64,000 nt of DNA, taken from the NCBI GenBank assembly GCA_037355855.1, contig CM074758.1:5801001-5865000 (forward strand), given 5' to 3'. Of this stretch, positions 28,119 through 39,090 are shown piece by piece (the stretch's first letter is position 1; every line of letters starts with the position of its first letter). The notes under the pieces were generated by a model. It searched no databases, had not been told where the DNA came from, and saw nothing but the letters and a program-made list of their open reading frames with translations. This DNA is from Pseudo-nitzschia pungens (Eukaryota; Bacillariophyta; Bacillariophyceae; Bacillariales; Bacillariaceae). The position numbers and the translations under genes are program-made.

Positions 28119-29165
28119 TCAGGGGAGCCAAACAAGTTCCCCATCGATACTTCTTTCAGTGCGTCCACCATGTTCAGAATGGTATGATTCCATTGCTGCT
28201 TTCATGTGGGCTTGGAAGGACTCGTTGCTGCCAGGGGCAAAGTGAGTGTGGGTATGAAAGGTCTCTCCTGTTCCTGTCTTCTGATGAGTGCCATTCTTGT
28301 TGTAGTTCTTGGAGAACTTGTTCTTCGGGCATTCGGACCAATCATGATTGTGTCCGGGGATGCGACACGGGTTAGACTTCTTCTTGTTGTTGTTTCCCTT
28401 GTGGTTGGAATGCGAGTTGCGCTTTCGAGAGTTGCTGTTGTTTGAAGAATTGTTCGAGCGTTTCTGTTGTTTGTTGTTGTTCTTGTTGCTCTTTTTGTTA
28501 GCTTGTCTCTCGTGGCAGCTCATGTGATCGACAATGAATTGGACAGTGGTATCTTCGTGTATGCCACTGTGGATCATGCCGTAGTGTTCGATCCATGACG
28601 CTGGAAAGGAGTGTAGGAGAATGGTTAATTTCTCCACCTTGGAGAGAGGAGCGCTGCTTCCATCCAATTTTCTGGTGTATTTCATGAGGATTATAATTCG
28701 GTCGGCGTGATCTTTACAAGTCATTGCTGGTGTCTTTCTGCAGTCGTTGCTTCGTAGATAGGTGTGCATGATGTCTCGTGCATCTCTGGCATTGCAATAG
28801 AACTTGGTGAAGTCCAAAATGGCTTGTTCATATCCTCCAATCTCTTCTTCTTCATATTGGAGATTGTCGGGATCTAGAGGGTCTTGTATCATGTTGTTCC
28901 ACTTGCTCTGTGCATCAGTCGTGAGGCAGCGGCTGAAGTGGGTGAGGTGTTTGCTGACTGGAAGCTGTATGAGTTTGGCGGCGTTTCGGAATGATTCTTC
29001 GACAAATAAGAGTTCTTCCAGGCCTCCTTTTTCTGTAAAAAGGGGGACCTTGATACTGTCGGTGTTGCCGTCGGCGTCGGTGTTGTACAGTGTAAAAAGC
29101 TTGGGCTTCGTTCGATCGAAGGAGCTTTTGTAGGAGATCGGTGGGTCTCTGTATAGACCTGCCAT
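28119..29165 (-). CDS. gag: Gag of LTR element 3
   Basis: 348 residues, MAGLYRDPPISYK to GELVWLP-TGA, with the CRIPGHNHDWSEC knuckle and Asn/Lys-rich linker. About four fifths identical to the Gag of elements 1 and 2 by eye. The pol frame continues in phase after the TGA (CTC CCC TGA ATT CAT). It appears intact and could still supply or recruit particles. Confidence 0.92.
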   Translation of the reverse strand: MAGLYRDPPISYKSSFDRTKPKLFTLYNTDADGNTDSIKVPLFTEKGGLEELLFVEESFRNAAKLIQLPVSKHLTHFSRCLTTDAQSKWNNMIQDPLDPDNLQYEEEEIGGYEQAILDFTKFYCNARDARDIMHTYLRSNDCRKTPAMTCKDHADRIIILMKYTRKLDGSSAPLSKVEKLTILLHSFPASWIEHYGMIHSGIHEDTTVQFIVDHMSCHERQANKKSNKNNNKQQKRSNNSSNNSNSRKRNSHSNHKGNNNKKKSNPCRIPGHNHDWSECPKNKFSKNYNKNGTHQKTGTGETFHTHTHFAPGSNESFQAHMKAAMESYHSEHGGRTERSIDGELVWLP

Positions 29166-29271
29166 GGTGTTTGTTGGAGATACAGGTTGCCTCTGTTGTT
29201 GAGGCTATCGGTGTTTTCGGAGATGAGTTTCTTCAGTACTGATAGTTACTGTCTTTCTACTTAAAGATAAA

Positions 29272-29283
29272 CAGTAATTACTG
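29272..29283 (-). promoter_or_regulatory. Leader palindrome of element 3
   Basis: CAGTAATTACTG directly inside the 5' LTR, followed on the minus strand by a TACTGT/ACAGTA hairpin and CAGTACTG, as in elements 1, 2 and 5. Confidence 0.6.
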
Positions 29284-29606
29284 TGTTACACGTTAAGGTA
29301 GAAATTTCGGAGTGGTATGAATATTGTGAATGTTTAGATACTTTACGAAATATTGTTACGCGAATTATAAATGGAAACATATAAAAATTGAGGTCGCGAG
29401 CATAGCCACATTTTGGCATGCGCTGCCATAAATGTTGTTTCATTGTCGGTTCCCACGATTAGGCATATATTATCTTCTGGGACTCAACCATAATAATTGG
29501 GACACATATCGAATGTATCCCTCGTTGAATGTCAACATATATTTGATTCCCGTATGGGATTCGTTTAATTATTCATTCGTGAATGTAGCTACGCTACAGT
29601 GTCACA
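29284..29606 (-). repeat. 5' LTR of element 3
   Basis: 323 bp, apparently identical to 24165-24487. Followed by the TSD AAGAC. Confidence 0.95.
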
Positions 29607-29611
29607 AAGAC

Positions 29612-30082
29612 AATCACAACAAATCGCCAGGCCAGTTGCTGCTTGAAGAACGTTTCAGAGTTGTTGAGAAACTTTCGGTCGACCAACAGGAGAAACAGAA
29701 TTTGAAGAACAAGCTTTCTGCATCATACATCAAGTCAAAGAATAAATCGAACCACCTTCCACACATGTTGCCATCAAGTCATGGTTTATTGTTGCCTAAA
29801 AAAAGGTCATCCTTGTTCCAGTCAATCTCCTCACCAGAGACAACTTACCAAATCAATGAAGTTCAACATACCGGCAGTACATCTATCAACTCCGACGCCA
29901 GAAAGAAACCTCCGCCAAAGGCTACTAGAATGAACGAAATGACAACTGTACCAATGGAACCGAGCAATCAGTGTAAAGAATCAACCAACTCCACTACTAC
30001 TGACAGCCACCTGTCCAAAGAAACATCAGTTATCAGTATTTCCGCAACCTGTCCAACCACAGGATCATCTGCAACTTGAAGG
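29612..30082 (+). pseudogene. Mutator-like transposase, segment 2
   Basis: Continues segment 1 in phase. Ser/Thr/Lys-rich, low-complexity linker without a recognised domain (LPKKRSSLFQSISSPE). An in-frame TGA at 30077-30079 lies next to the GAAGG target duplicated by LTR element 4. Beyond it the frame continues unchanged at 35623, so the TGA is a single nonsense change, possibly from CGA. Confidence 0.55.
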
Positions 30083-30277
30083 TGCCGTGCACCGGAAGAC
30101 AGTCACGAGTCTACTCGGGACTGGATTAAGGATAAGGATAAAAACAATCAGCAAGTCGACGGAATCGCCGATTGTCTTGGAGAGCTCTTAGAACTGTAAC
30201 AGATAGACTAACCAATAGAGCTCACAATTTGCATATCACTACTACTTTCTAATCACTAGTAGACCCGGGGTATGGCA
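30083..30277 (+). repeat. 5' LTR of element 4
   Basis: 195 bp. Differs from the 3' LTR by a few substitutions and two single-base indels (for example GACCCGGGG versus GACCCAGGG). Confidence 0.93.
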
Positions 30278-30291
30278 TGATTTTAAAATCA
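30278..30291 (+). promoter_or_regulatory. Leader palindrome of element 4
   Basis: TGATTTTAAAATCA, a perfect 14-bp palindrome directly after the 5' LTR where a tRNA primer site is expected. Conserved in element 6 (63597-63610). Confidence 0.6.
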
Positions 30292-30574
30292 AGCTGAGTG
30301 CTGATGACCATGAGCAGAAAGAGACCGATCGGCCAAGGGACCGACGAGATTGAAAGACTGCCGAAAAATGGAGGCACAGAGAAGCAAAACAGGGAGAATT
30401 AAAGAGAGAAACAACTCCCACCAATGGGCAAACCAGGGGGAGAAATCAGTTATAACACGAGTTATTGTGAGAGCAGTAAAAACTGAGCAATCATTCTTGC
30501 TCAATTTCGACACAAGCAACAGAAATAACAAAATAGTGTAATTAAACTTAATAAAAGAAACTGATTAACCCACC

Positions 30575-31991
30575 ATGGCAACCAAAGGAACCAAACTTAA
30601 ACCCTTCAACATCACTCGGGAGGACTGGCCAGAAGATGCCACCGCCGTGAAGATGAGTGTAGACAGCGAGAAGGGCGGGATCGCATTCAGCGACTACCTG
30701 AAAGTTCTCAATGGTACTGAGAGACCAGAACTCTTCATCATCTGGAAGAGAGACTTTGACCAGAAAATTGCTGGCAATGACAAACTCCACGGAGACCAGA
30801 AACTGGACGTCCTACAAAGGATCCTCTCTGGCGAGGCACTGTCCCTCGTCCAGAGAACACTCGCTCGGACCTACTACGCCGAACCGACCCACAAGATCCA
30901 CAATAACAAACTGATGCAGAAAAAGATCCAGGAAATTGAAAAGCGCGATCAAGCCAGCAACATACTCTTATCAATGGTGCAGGACACCACCGAAACTCCC
31001 ACGGGAACCTCCAGGGAGAAGGCAAAGGAGAACTCTCCCAGCGCCAACAAAACCAAAACTGCCAAGGCAAACTCGGGCAAAGAAACGGAGACCAAAGACC
31101 TCGGTTCTCCGATCCCAAAGAAAAGGGTAGCAGACGCCCTCACCCAGTACTACGGATCCCAGGAGTACAGGAAGGATGTCATGGAAGAATGCATGCATGT
31201 ACTCAAGCTCAAAATCTTCGGCAATGACACCAATGGGAAGCGCTCGTATATTCTCCTCCGCAGATTCATGCGAGGAATGCAAGTGGAACTCAAATATGGC
31301 ATCCGAGCCTGGGCCAACCGGATGGCCGAACTACAGAGCTACCTCCCAGAATGTCTCTGGGAATGTGGCAGTGAACAAGTGGAAACCCCAACCAGTTTCA
31401 CACCAGCGGATATGAAGGAAATGTTGGATTCCAACATGACCCACTCCCAACGAGAGAAGTTGGAACACATTGGATGGGACCTCTACACCCATTCCTTTAA
31501 CACCACTATCGACAAGCTCAAAAACCTGGAAACCACCATCCAGAAGGAGGAAGACCTCCAGAAGCGCATCAACGACCTCGAAAAGAAGAATGGTGGCACA
31601 AAGAAGACACCCAAGGCCGCATCTGGGGGAGGACACATTGAAGCGCCCTATGGACAACAGCAACAAGCAGCTATGCAAGACCTGTGGCAAGATCCACGCC
31701 GGCAAATGCTGGAAACTAACCGGCGGACCCCCCAAGAAGGGAAAGTTCGACCGGGAGACCATCAACTTGCTCAAGGAGCATTTTGTTGCAAGAGAAAACT
31801 CAGACACTGAGCAGTACTCCAAACCCCACTGGGGAAGGAATCTATCGAACCACGAGTACTCTTATGTACTGGCCATGGCCCAAGCTGACCACGAGGTTTC
31901 CGATGATGAGATCGATATCTCTGAACGCGAACTCAAAGAGTACAGAAGAAAGTACAGAAAGACCTTCAAGAAGAAAGGATCCCACAACTGA
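30575..31991 (+). pseudogene. gag: Gag of LTR element 4, with internal +1 frame change
   Basis: The first frame (30575-31810) starts MATKGTKLKPFN and encodes the capsid-like region. The zinc knuckle CKTCGKIHAGKC and the tail to SHN-TGA (31989-31991) are in the +1 frame. The only place where both frames make sense is near the run of five G at 31625-31629. Element 6 has the same arrangement, so the shift is older than both copies or functional. The TGA is directly followed by ATG of the pol frame, in phase. Confidence 0.75.
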
Positions 31992-32208
31992 ATGGCTCCT
32001 GATACCATCCACACTGGACCTCGCATAATCAACCGGTTTGCGGACGTCTGACCACGAGGTTTCCGACAATGAGATAAATATCTCCGAACGCGAACTCAAA
32101 GAGTACAGAAGAAAGTACAGAAAGACCTTCAAAAAGAAAGGATCCCACAACTGAATGGCTGATACCATCCACACCGGACCCTGCATCATCAACAGATTTG
32201 CGGACGTC
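31886..32208 (+). repeat. 163-bp tandem duplication at the gag-pol junction of element 4
   Basis: Copies at 31886-32048 and 32049-32208 cover the end of gag, the TGA-ATG junction and the first pol codons. They differ at roughly a dozen positions and by 3 bp, which is more than the two LTRs differ. Element 6 has one copy. Confidence 0.88.
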
Positions 32209-35200
32209 TGTGTGGAGGTATTGGACCACAAGGGAAGGGGGAGGATGCTCCGGGGGCTATTAGACTCTGGGTGCTCCAAATCCATTGTATTAAGGCACTT
32301 TGTCGACCGAAGTCAACTAACGAACCGAGACCAAAGATCTGTCACCTACAACATGTACGGAGGCAAGTTCAGAACCAAGTCTGCGGCTTCAGTGGGACTA
32401 AGGCTGATAGAATTTTCAAACTCCAAGACCATCAGATGGACCTTCCAAGTGGATGAATACCATCACCAGGAGGAGGTACCCTATGGCATGATTATAGGAT
32501 CTGACCTGATGGCACAACTGGGACTGGATATAAAATACAGCTCCCGCACGATTGAGTGGCAGGGTGACTCCATCCCCATGAAGGGAATGGGGGAGCTCAC
32601 TGACCCGGACAAATGTGAGGCAGTATTCTTTGCCAACACACAGAGTCCAATCCTCCAACAGGAGGAAGAAAGGCAATCCAAAATACTGGATGCGGACTAC
32701 TCCAAAGTCAATATAGACGCTATGGTCAATGACCTGGAGATCACAGACGAGTGCAAGGAAGCCTTAAAGAAAACTTGGAAGAAGCTCCCCACTCTCTTTG
32801 GAGGAGGGCTGGGACTACTCAAAAATATAGAACCGGTATCAATCGAACTCCAACCAGGGGTCAAACCGGTCCGGCAGAGGTACTATTCAGTGCCCCATGC
32901 CTTTGAACAAGCACTTCGAAAGGAGATCACCAGGCTCTGTGATATAGGAGTCCTGGAGAAACTCCCCCACGATGATGACTCACCGTGGGCGTCCCCTACC
33001 TTCTGCTAACCCAAAAAGACAGGGGACATTCAGGTCCTTACGGACTTCCAAAAAATGAATGCAGCCATCCAGAGGAAACCATTCCTACTCCCACAAATTG
33101 GGGAAACAATCCAACGGCTGCAGAAGTTCAAGTCCGCTACGGCGCTGGACTTATCCCAAGGATATTATACCATTCCCATTTGCAAGGAGAGCCAGAAAAT
33201 CTGCTCCACCATTCTACCATGGGGAAAATATGCCTACAAGAGGTTGGCAATGGGAATTGCATGTGCACCCGATATCTTCCAGTCAGTCATGATGAACCTA
33301 CTAGGGGATCTGGACTATGTCCTGATCTATATTGATGATATTCTAATCATTCAACGAGAAGGCGAATCTGAACAGGATCACCTCAACAAAATCGACACAG
33401 TTCTACAGCGACTGGATGATGCTGGCTTCAGGAGCAACCTCCAGAAATCCTTCTTCATGCAAAAAGAAGTGGAATATCTGGGATTTCTGTTAACAACAGA
33501 GGGCATCCAACCCCAGCCAAAGAAGCTGAAGGCGATGAAGCGCCTGGAAGCCCCCAAGAACACCAAGCAACTCAAGATGTTCCTTGGAATGGTAAATTTC
33601 TACAGGGACATGTGGAAGCGCCGCTCCCACATCCTGGCCCCCCTCAACAAACTGGCAGGGAAGAAGGGGAAAATGAACTGGTACTGGGGTCCAGCAGAGC
33701 AGAAAGCTTTCATGGAGGCGAAGAGGATGCTCGCAGATGAAGCAAAACTCGCATTCCCGGACTTTACGAAACCTTTCCATCTCTACTCAGACGCCAGTGA
33801 CCGACAGCTGGGAGCCACTGTGTGCCAAGATGGCAAGCCCCTTGGATTCTATACTCAGAAACTGAACTCAGCGCAGCTCAATTACACTGTAGGAGAAAAA
33901 GAACTCCTGGGTATAGTGGAAGGGCTCAAAGCGTTTGAAGGAATCCTACGAGGACAAGATGTGATTATTCACACAGACCACCTTAACCTGCTCTACCAAC
34001 AGATGCCCACCCAAAGGATGGTCACCCGGTAGTCAAGCATGTTGCTGGCAAAGACAATGACGCAGCAGATGCACTATCCCGACTGGACATCACCGATGAT
34101 CCAGCAGACACAGTGGAATGGCTACCACCAAATAAGCCCCTCACCTACGCGGATGAGGAAGAGCACCTCCGACAACTCCTATTCCCACTTGGAGAATCGC
34201 CGGAAGAATTCCAGGGCAATAGTGCATTCCCACTTGCCCCGGACATGATTCAGTTCTACCAGCAGAGGGACACGGAAATCATGAGTGCTCTGGAAAAAGA
34301 CAATCGCCTAACCACCAAAAATGTGGAAGGTCACGGCCTAATCCACAAGGAAGGGAAGATCCTGATCCCAGACAAACTCAAAGGCAGAGTTATGGAATGG
34401 TACCACAGCATGCTGGTCCATCCCAGAGAAAAGAGAATGGAACAGAGCATCCGATCGGTGTTCACCTGGAAAGGCCTCCGGAAGGACGTCCAGGACCTCT
34501 GCAAACACTGCCACACGTGTCAGATGTTCAAAAAGAGTGGCCGGAAGAAGTATGGACTACTACCGGAGAAAGCAGTTGAGGTCACAAAATGGCAAAGGGT
34601 CAATGTGGACCTTTGGGGACCTGCAACTGTCCACAACAAAAATGGTAAAGACTACCACATCCATGTCCTCACCATGGTGGACCCAGTGACCGGATGGTTT
34701 GAACTGGCTCACCTGAAGGACTCCCCAAATGCAGCAGAAACTCAACGATTGCTGGACAGTACCTGGCTAGCAAGATATCCGCGCCCAAAGGAAATTGGCT
34801 TTGACGGCGGGAGTGAGTTCAAAGCAGAGTTCCAAGAGCTCTGCAACAACATGGGGATGAAAAGAAAGCCCAGTGGCGCCTGGAACCCACAATCCAACTC
34901 AGTGTTTGAAAGAATCCACCAGGTCCTGAAGGACTACCTATTGTCCTTTAACCTGGAACAAAGGGACCTCCACGAGAAGGATCCTTTTGAGGAATTCACC
35001 ACCAAAGCGGTGTATGCTATCAGAAGCGCCATCCACACCACCCTTGGATACTCCCCAGCACAATTGGTGTTTGGAAGGGACATGTTCATGCCTGTGAATT
35101 TCCCAGTGGATTGGGAAGCAATCCAAGCCAGGAAACAAAAGAGTATCCACAAGAGCAACATCAGGGAGAACCAGAAGAGGATTCCCCATGTCTATAAGGA

Positions 35201-35396
35201 AGGAGACTATGTCACCCTGGAAAGGAAGGGCATTATTCCAAAACTATCCTTCCCATGACAAGGACCTTACAAGGTGCTTAAGGCCCATGACAATGGAACT
35301 GTAACTATTGAAACTGCTCCCTTTGTAACCGACCAGGTTAACATTAGAAGAGTCCATCCCTATTATTGCAGGGATAGCACTAAAATGGAAGAGTAA
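32155..35396 (+). pseudogene. pol: Pol of LTR element 4, degenerate
   Basis: Protease (LLDSGCSKS), reverse transcriptase (YIDD near 33330), RNase H (YSDAS, EKELLGIV, HTDHLNLL) and integrase (H-H-C-C, VDLWGP, FDGGSEF, SVFERIH, then GPYKV) can be followed to TAA 35394-35396. Breaks relative to element 6: CAA to TAA at 33007-33009, about 28 bp lost near 34025 with a frameshift after RMV, and CGA to TGA at 35256-35258. Both nonsense changes are C-to-T type. Confidence 0.9.
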
Positions 35397-35424
35397 CCAA
35401 ACGCAACAGTACCATGGAGGAGTA

Positions 35425-35617
35425 TGCCGTGCACCGGAAGACAGTCACGAGTCTACTCGGGACTGGATTAAGGATAAGGATAAAAACAATTAGCAAGTCG
35501 ACGGAATCGCCGATTGTTCTGGAGAGCTCTTAGAACTGTAACAGATAGACTAACCAATAGAGCTCACAATTTGCATATCACTACTATTCTAATCACTAGT
35601 AGACCCAGGGTATGGCA
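35425..35617 (+). repeat. 3' LTR of element 4
   Basis: 193 bp, ending GGTATGGCA. Preceded by CCATGGAGGAGTA, the best candidate polypurine tract. Confidence 0.93.
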
Positions 35618-35622
35618 GAAGG

Positions 35623-38117
35623 GACACGTTGAAACAGAAGATAGTACCTAAATCAGCCAAAAGAAAGAATTTCAACTGGAAAACAGCGAATGCCACGAGA
35701 TTCGACTCCAAGTTACAGGCCGTTGCTTACATGAACACAAAGTATCCAACACTATGTCAACGGTCCTCTAAGAAGAACAGAAAGTACTTACCACCTGGGA
35801 CTACTTACGAGTACCAATGTTACATTACCTCTAACATAAGAGGCAAATGTCGTGCTCATGTGGAGGACAGACGTGGTGAAAGGTTTGCGCTGAAGGTTAA
35901 TGTTGACACAACATGCGAATGTAGTGCTTACACTAGAAAAGACCGTGGTCTGTCGGCATCCGACAAGGTAGTTCTGAACAACATCATGACCGACAAACCA
36001 AAGCTACAACCGTCCCTCCTTGCTGGTGAAACATTGAAAAAACTAGTAGCGGAAGAAAGTCATTCAGTTTCATCACCCGAGCTCCGACTCCGAACCAGAG
36101 AAAAATTAATTGGAAGCATTAAACGGCAACACTGCAAAGAAAGAACAGAAGGTACAAAAACAATCCATATAACAGACCTGTCAGATGTTGTGGAAACAAA
36201 AAGAAAGTACAAATTCAGTATACCACCAAATGCAAACGCGAACGTTAACTCGTACAAGGACTTGAAAAAATGGGGCTCGGTTCTATTTGAAAAAGGGTAC
36301 CTGCAAGTTATATCAACTGAGGGTGTAACATCAGCACATTCCGAAGCATATAATATGATGACTGTACTGGATGACGGCAGTCCACCTAACCAAGAACAAG
36401 CTAGCAATTCCGAGAAAAACCTATTGAAACATATTGAGAAACTCCAGGGTCAGAAACTAAAAGGAGACAATCAAGTCTGGGACAAAATCATTTGTTTCTC
36501 GTCACTTACCTTGCTTGGTAACATCCTGGCTTGCAAGAACCTTGGATACAGGGTGACAGCGTCTGTCGATGGATTTCACGGATCAATTTCAAACGACTGG
36601 TGTGTCCTTACTTTTGGTGTATTTTTGGTTGACGATAAAGGAGCAAGGTCTTACCGCCCACTGATTTTCATTCTGTGCCCATCGGAGAAAGAAATATACT
36701 TTTCGGCCGGTCTGTACATGCTTCTACAATACCTCAATTCACTGTTCAAGGTGAAAGATATAGATTTCAAAGGAATGATTGTCTCTGATCGGACTGAGGT
36801 CTTTGTAACACCATGTCTAATCGCTTTTCCATTCACAATCGCAGCGCAGTGCTTTCCACATATAGAGCAAAAATTCTTGATCGGGAAAGGAAACGGAGAC
36901 TACAGCAAGCACTGTAAGGATAGAAAATGGTTTGAACGTATAGCAGCAACCGATGTTCGAAATCTGTATCGATGCTTGTCCCAAGCAATGTTCTTGTCTT
37001 ACGCTGAACTTGTGAAGAACTTGTGAAACAAGCGTGGTTAGAGGCAGGAGAAACGGAATTGGTTAGGGTCTTTTTCAAATCATATGTGGACCATCCAAAC
37101 TTCAACATTTGGTACGTTGGAGCATCAGGAATACCCAGGTGCGTACCTCAAAATCAAGCCAATGAGAGAGCAACACTTGAACTGAAAGGATCCTCAAAGT
37201 TCGATGGTCTCTGCGTCGTTGGCAAAAACATGGGTACCATGTTATGTGATGAGTTCCCTAAAGCAATATATATGATGTCACTTACACGCAGTGTTGTCTC
37301 AAGAAAGTTCGCTTTGGACAACAAAGATAGGGTATTCAACAAGAAGTCCAAAAGTTTCGAGAGATTTGCCGAGTTCTGTAGAAAGGTGGATCCAGTAATT
37401 GACGTTCGGTATTCAGAAAAACAATCAGCTTGGTTTGTAAATACTGAAGACTATTTGGGTCAATGCGTGTCTGTAGAAAGGATTCGGCAGTATCAGTGTA
37501 CACTAATTGGCAAGGACAACTTCTCAAACGATTGCACAAAAAGGTATCAGTACATCGAACTAGTACACAGTCTGTGCAAGGTTAAACGTAGGGGAGGAGA
37601 CAAGAATAGCACTGTATACGAAGGATCATGCGTCACTTACCTCAAAAAACTATATTGTGCCCATGCTGCATACATTCAATATAGAAAGAGCGATGAAATG
37701 AAGTTCATGAAGACTGTTGTCCCCAATAATAGGCCAAGGCGCTCAAAAATCTCTCGTTCGACAAATCACTGTGATGAAGCCATTGAGATTCTGTTGTTGG
37801 TGTCGAAGAACATCCACAATGCCAACTCGAAGCTCATTCGGTCGGGAGGAAGTGGTGATTTAGTTAGGATGCTGTCCCAAGCGAAATCAATTACCGACAT
37901 TGTATATGATTTCAAGCAACGCAGGAAGACACGTCACATTGTAGAGCGAGACATGCCAGTGATGAAGATGGCTTTAACACATTCAACGGACATATTAAAT
38001 ATTGCTGAAAGGGTGAGTTCCGACAGTACCTTGCTACAGAACCAAAAGTTTATCAGGCAGGGAAAAGAAAGTATCCGTCAATATTCATTCTGTGTAGATT
38101 CATTGGGCAAAAAGTAA
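35623..38117 (+). pseudogene. Mutator-like transposase, catalytic segment
   Basis: Catalytic segment in phase with segment 2. A FLYWCH/WRKY-GCM1-like module (YEYQCY...RGKCRAHVE, then CECSAY) is followed by a MULE-type core with SVDGFHGS, VSDRTEVF and a C-x2-H motif (QCFPHIEQKF). A VPQNQANE motif resembles the family's conserved Asn-Glu block. A SWIM-like C...C-x-H finger (SCVTYLKKLYCAH) lies near the end. At 37006-37027 an 11-bp tandem duplication of GAACTTGTGAA shifts the frame; removing one copy makes the ORF continuous. Joined with segments 1 and 2 the gene is about 1,057 codons. Family assignment is by motif pattern. Confidence 0.62.
37006..37027 (+). repeat. 11-bp tandem duplication that breaks the transposase frame
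   Basis: GAACTTGTGAA occurs twice in a row. The second copy creates the TGA that ends the upstream ORF (37026) and shifts the frame of the downstream ORF (from 37023). Confidence 0.92.
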
Positions 38118-38366
38118 TACGTAAACAATAGTCAGAAACAATGCACCCAACAATCAGTAATGTTTAACATACATAAGTGAATAAAAAATTTCACTAACTA
38201 CTTACTCTAATACGCTCTAATAATTAAGTTTCATATATTCAAAAAAGATTGATCCATGACAGGATTCATGTTGATCGAGTAATTGGAATAGTGTCTGTAC
38301 AATAAAAGAATAGGGTTAGATGAATTATGTATATAAATCTTTTCATTAGCATTGACAAACGAACGA
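38118..38366. other. Spacer between convergent genes
   Basis: AT-rich 249 bp between the stops of two convergent genes. It probably holds both polyadenylation regions (AATAAAAA near 38179 on +). Nothing else seen. Confidence 0.5.
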
Positions 38367-39090
38367 TTACTTACTCTTGAATCTGTTTGCATTTCCCTTC
38401 CTCAAGAATTCAACAGGGATTGTCAACTCCCACAGCTGCTTCGTAAATTTCTTGTGAATTGGACTCCCAAACTGTAGGTTCACATCAAATAATGTTCCAC
38501 CCTTCAAGAAAACATCATTTTTGCCAAGCTCGCGATGACCCATTGACTCACATCCAAGAACCTCCATAATATTCCGGAAATATACGGGGAAACCAAGCTC
38601 CTGTGACGTAATTTTCATCACAGGATCAAGTCCGGATTCAGGTATAGGCTCTGCTATTTTCTTGCTACCCATATCACCCAGTATTGGATTCAGGAAGTGC
38701 TCGTAAGATGCTGTTCCCTTGGCAGGCGGGATAAGCTGAAGCAAATGTAATCCGGAATCAGCTAATCCCAAGGCAATGACGAGGGAAAGCCACTGTGACA
38801 GATAGAACCGGCCAAAATCAAAAGATTCTTCAGCAGCAACATCTTGAATACTCTGGACCACACTTGCCATCTTGGTTGTGACAAGATGGAACGGGATGTC
38901 CTCGGCATACACCAAATCCAATCGCTTCAACGCATTCATCCAGCGTATAAGGTTGTAGCCAATGTACATTACCTTACACAATTTCCGGTTGATGGAATCC
39001 TTATCCGATGTTTTGTTGGTAGAGCAAAATACCTCCCACTTGGTGTTGGAGCTGCATTGGAACCTGGGCTCAATGCCTCCCTGCCAGCAA
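38367..39090 (-). pseudogene. Unknown gene convergent with MULE transposase, 3' part
   Basis: Last segment of a minus-strand gene of about 969 codons. The frame runs from the duplicated target at 39072-39090 (CWQGGIEPRFQCSSN) to the stop at 38367-38369, ending KGNANRFKSK. It is continuous in phase with 41118-41968 once the 39091-41098 insertion is ignored. It contains hydrophobic helices (LSLVIALGLADSGLHLLQLI). No domain recognised. Position and orientation recall the second gene of MuDR-type elements, but no sequence similarity can be claimed. Confidence 0.55.
39072..39090. repeat. 19-bp target-site duplication (left)
   Basis: AATGCCTCCCTGCCAGCAA, identical to 41099-41117. Its length is typical of target-primed reverse transcription (LINE/SINE type). 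Confidence 0.9.

Larger units (their letters stand above)
24165..29606 (-). mobile_element. Ty3/gypsy LTR retrotransposon 3 (recent, pol deleted)
   Basis: 5,442-bp minus-strand element with 323-bp LTRs that look identical and TSD AAGAC at 24160-24164 and 29607-29611. Same family as elements 1 and 2 but with different LTRs. gag is intact. pol lacks about 285 bp across the integrase zinc module, with a frameshift, so it is defective although the insertion is recent. It was probably mobilised in trans or made by template switching. Confidence 0.95.
30083..35617 (+). mobile_element. Ty3/gypsy LTR retrotransposon 4 (second family, degenerate)
   Basis: 5,535-bp plus-strand element with 195- and 193-bp LTRs (TGCCGTGCAC...GGTATGGCA) and TSD GAAGG at 30078-30082 and 35618-35622. 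The LTRs differ at several sites, so it is older than elements 1-3. Gene content is gag, in-frame TGA, pol. Compared with element 6 it has stops, a deletion and a 163-bp duplication, so it is not autonomous. It lies in the Mutator-like transposase gene. Confidence 0.93.
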
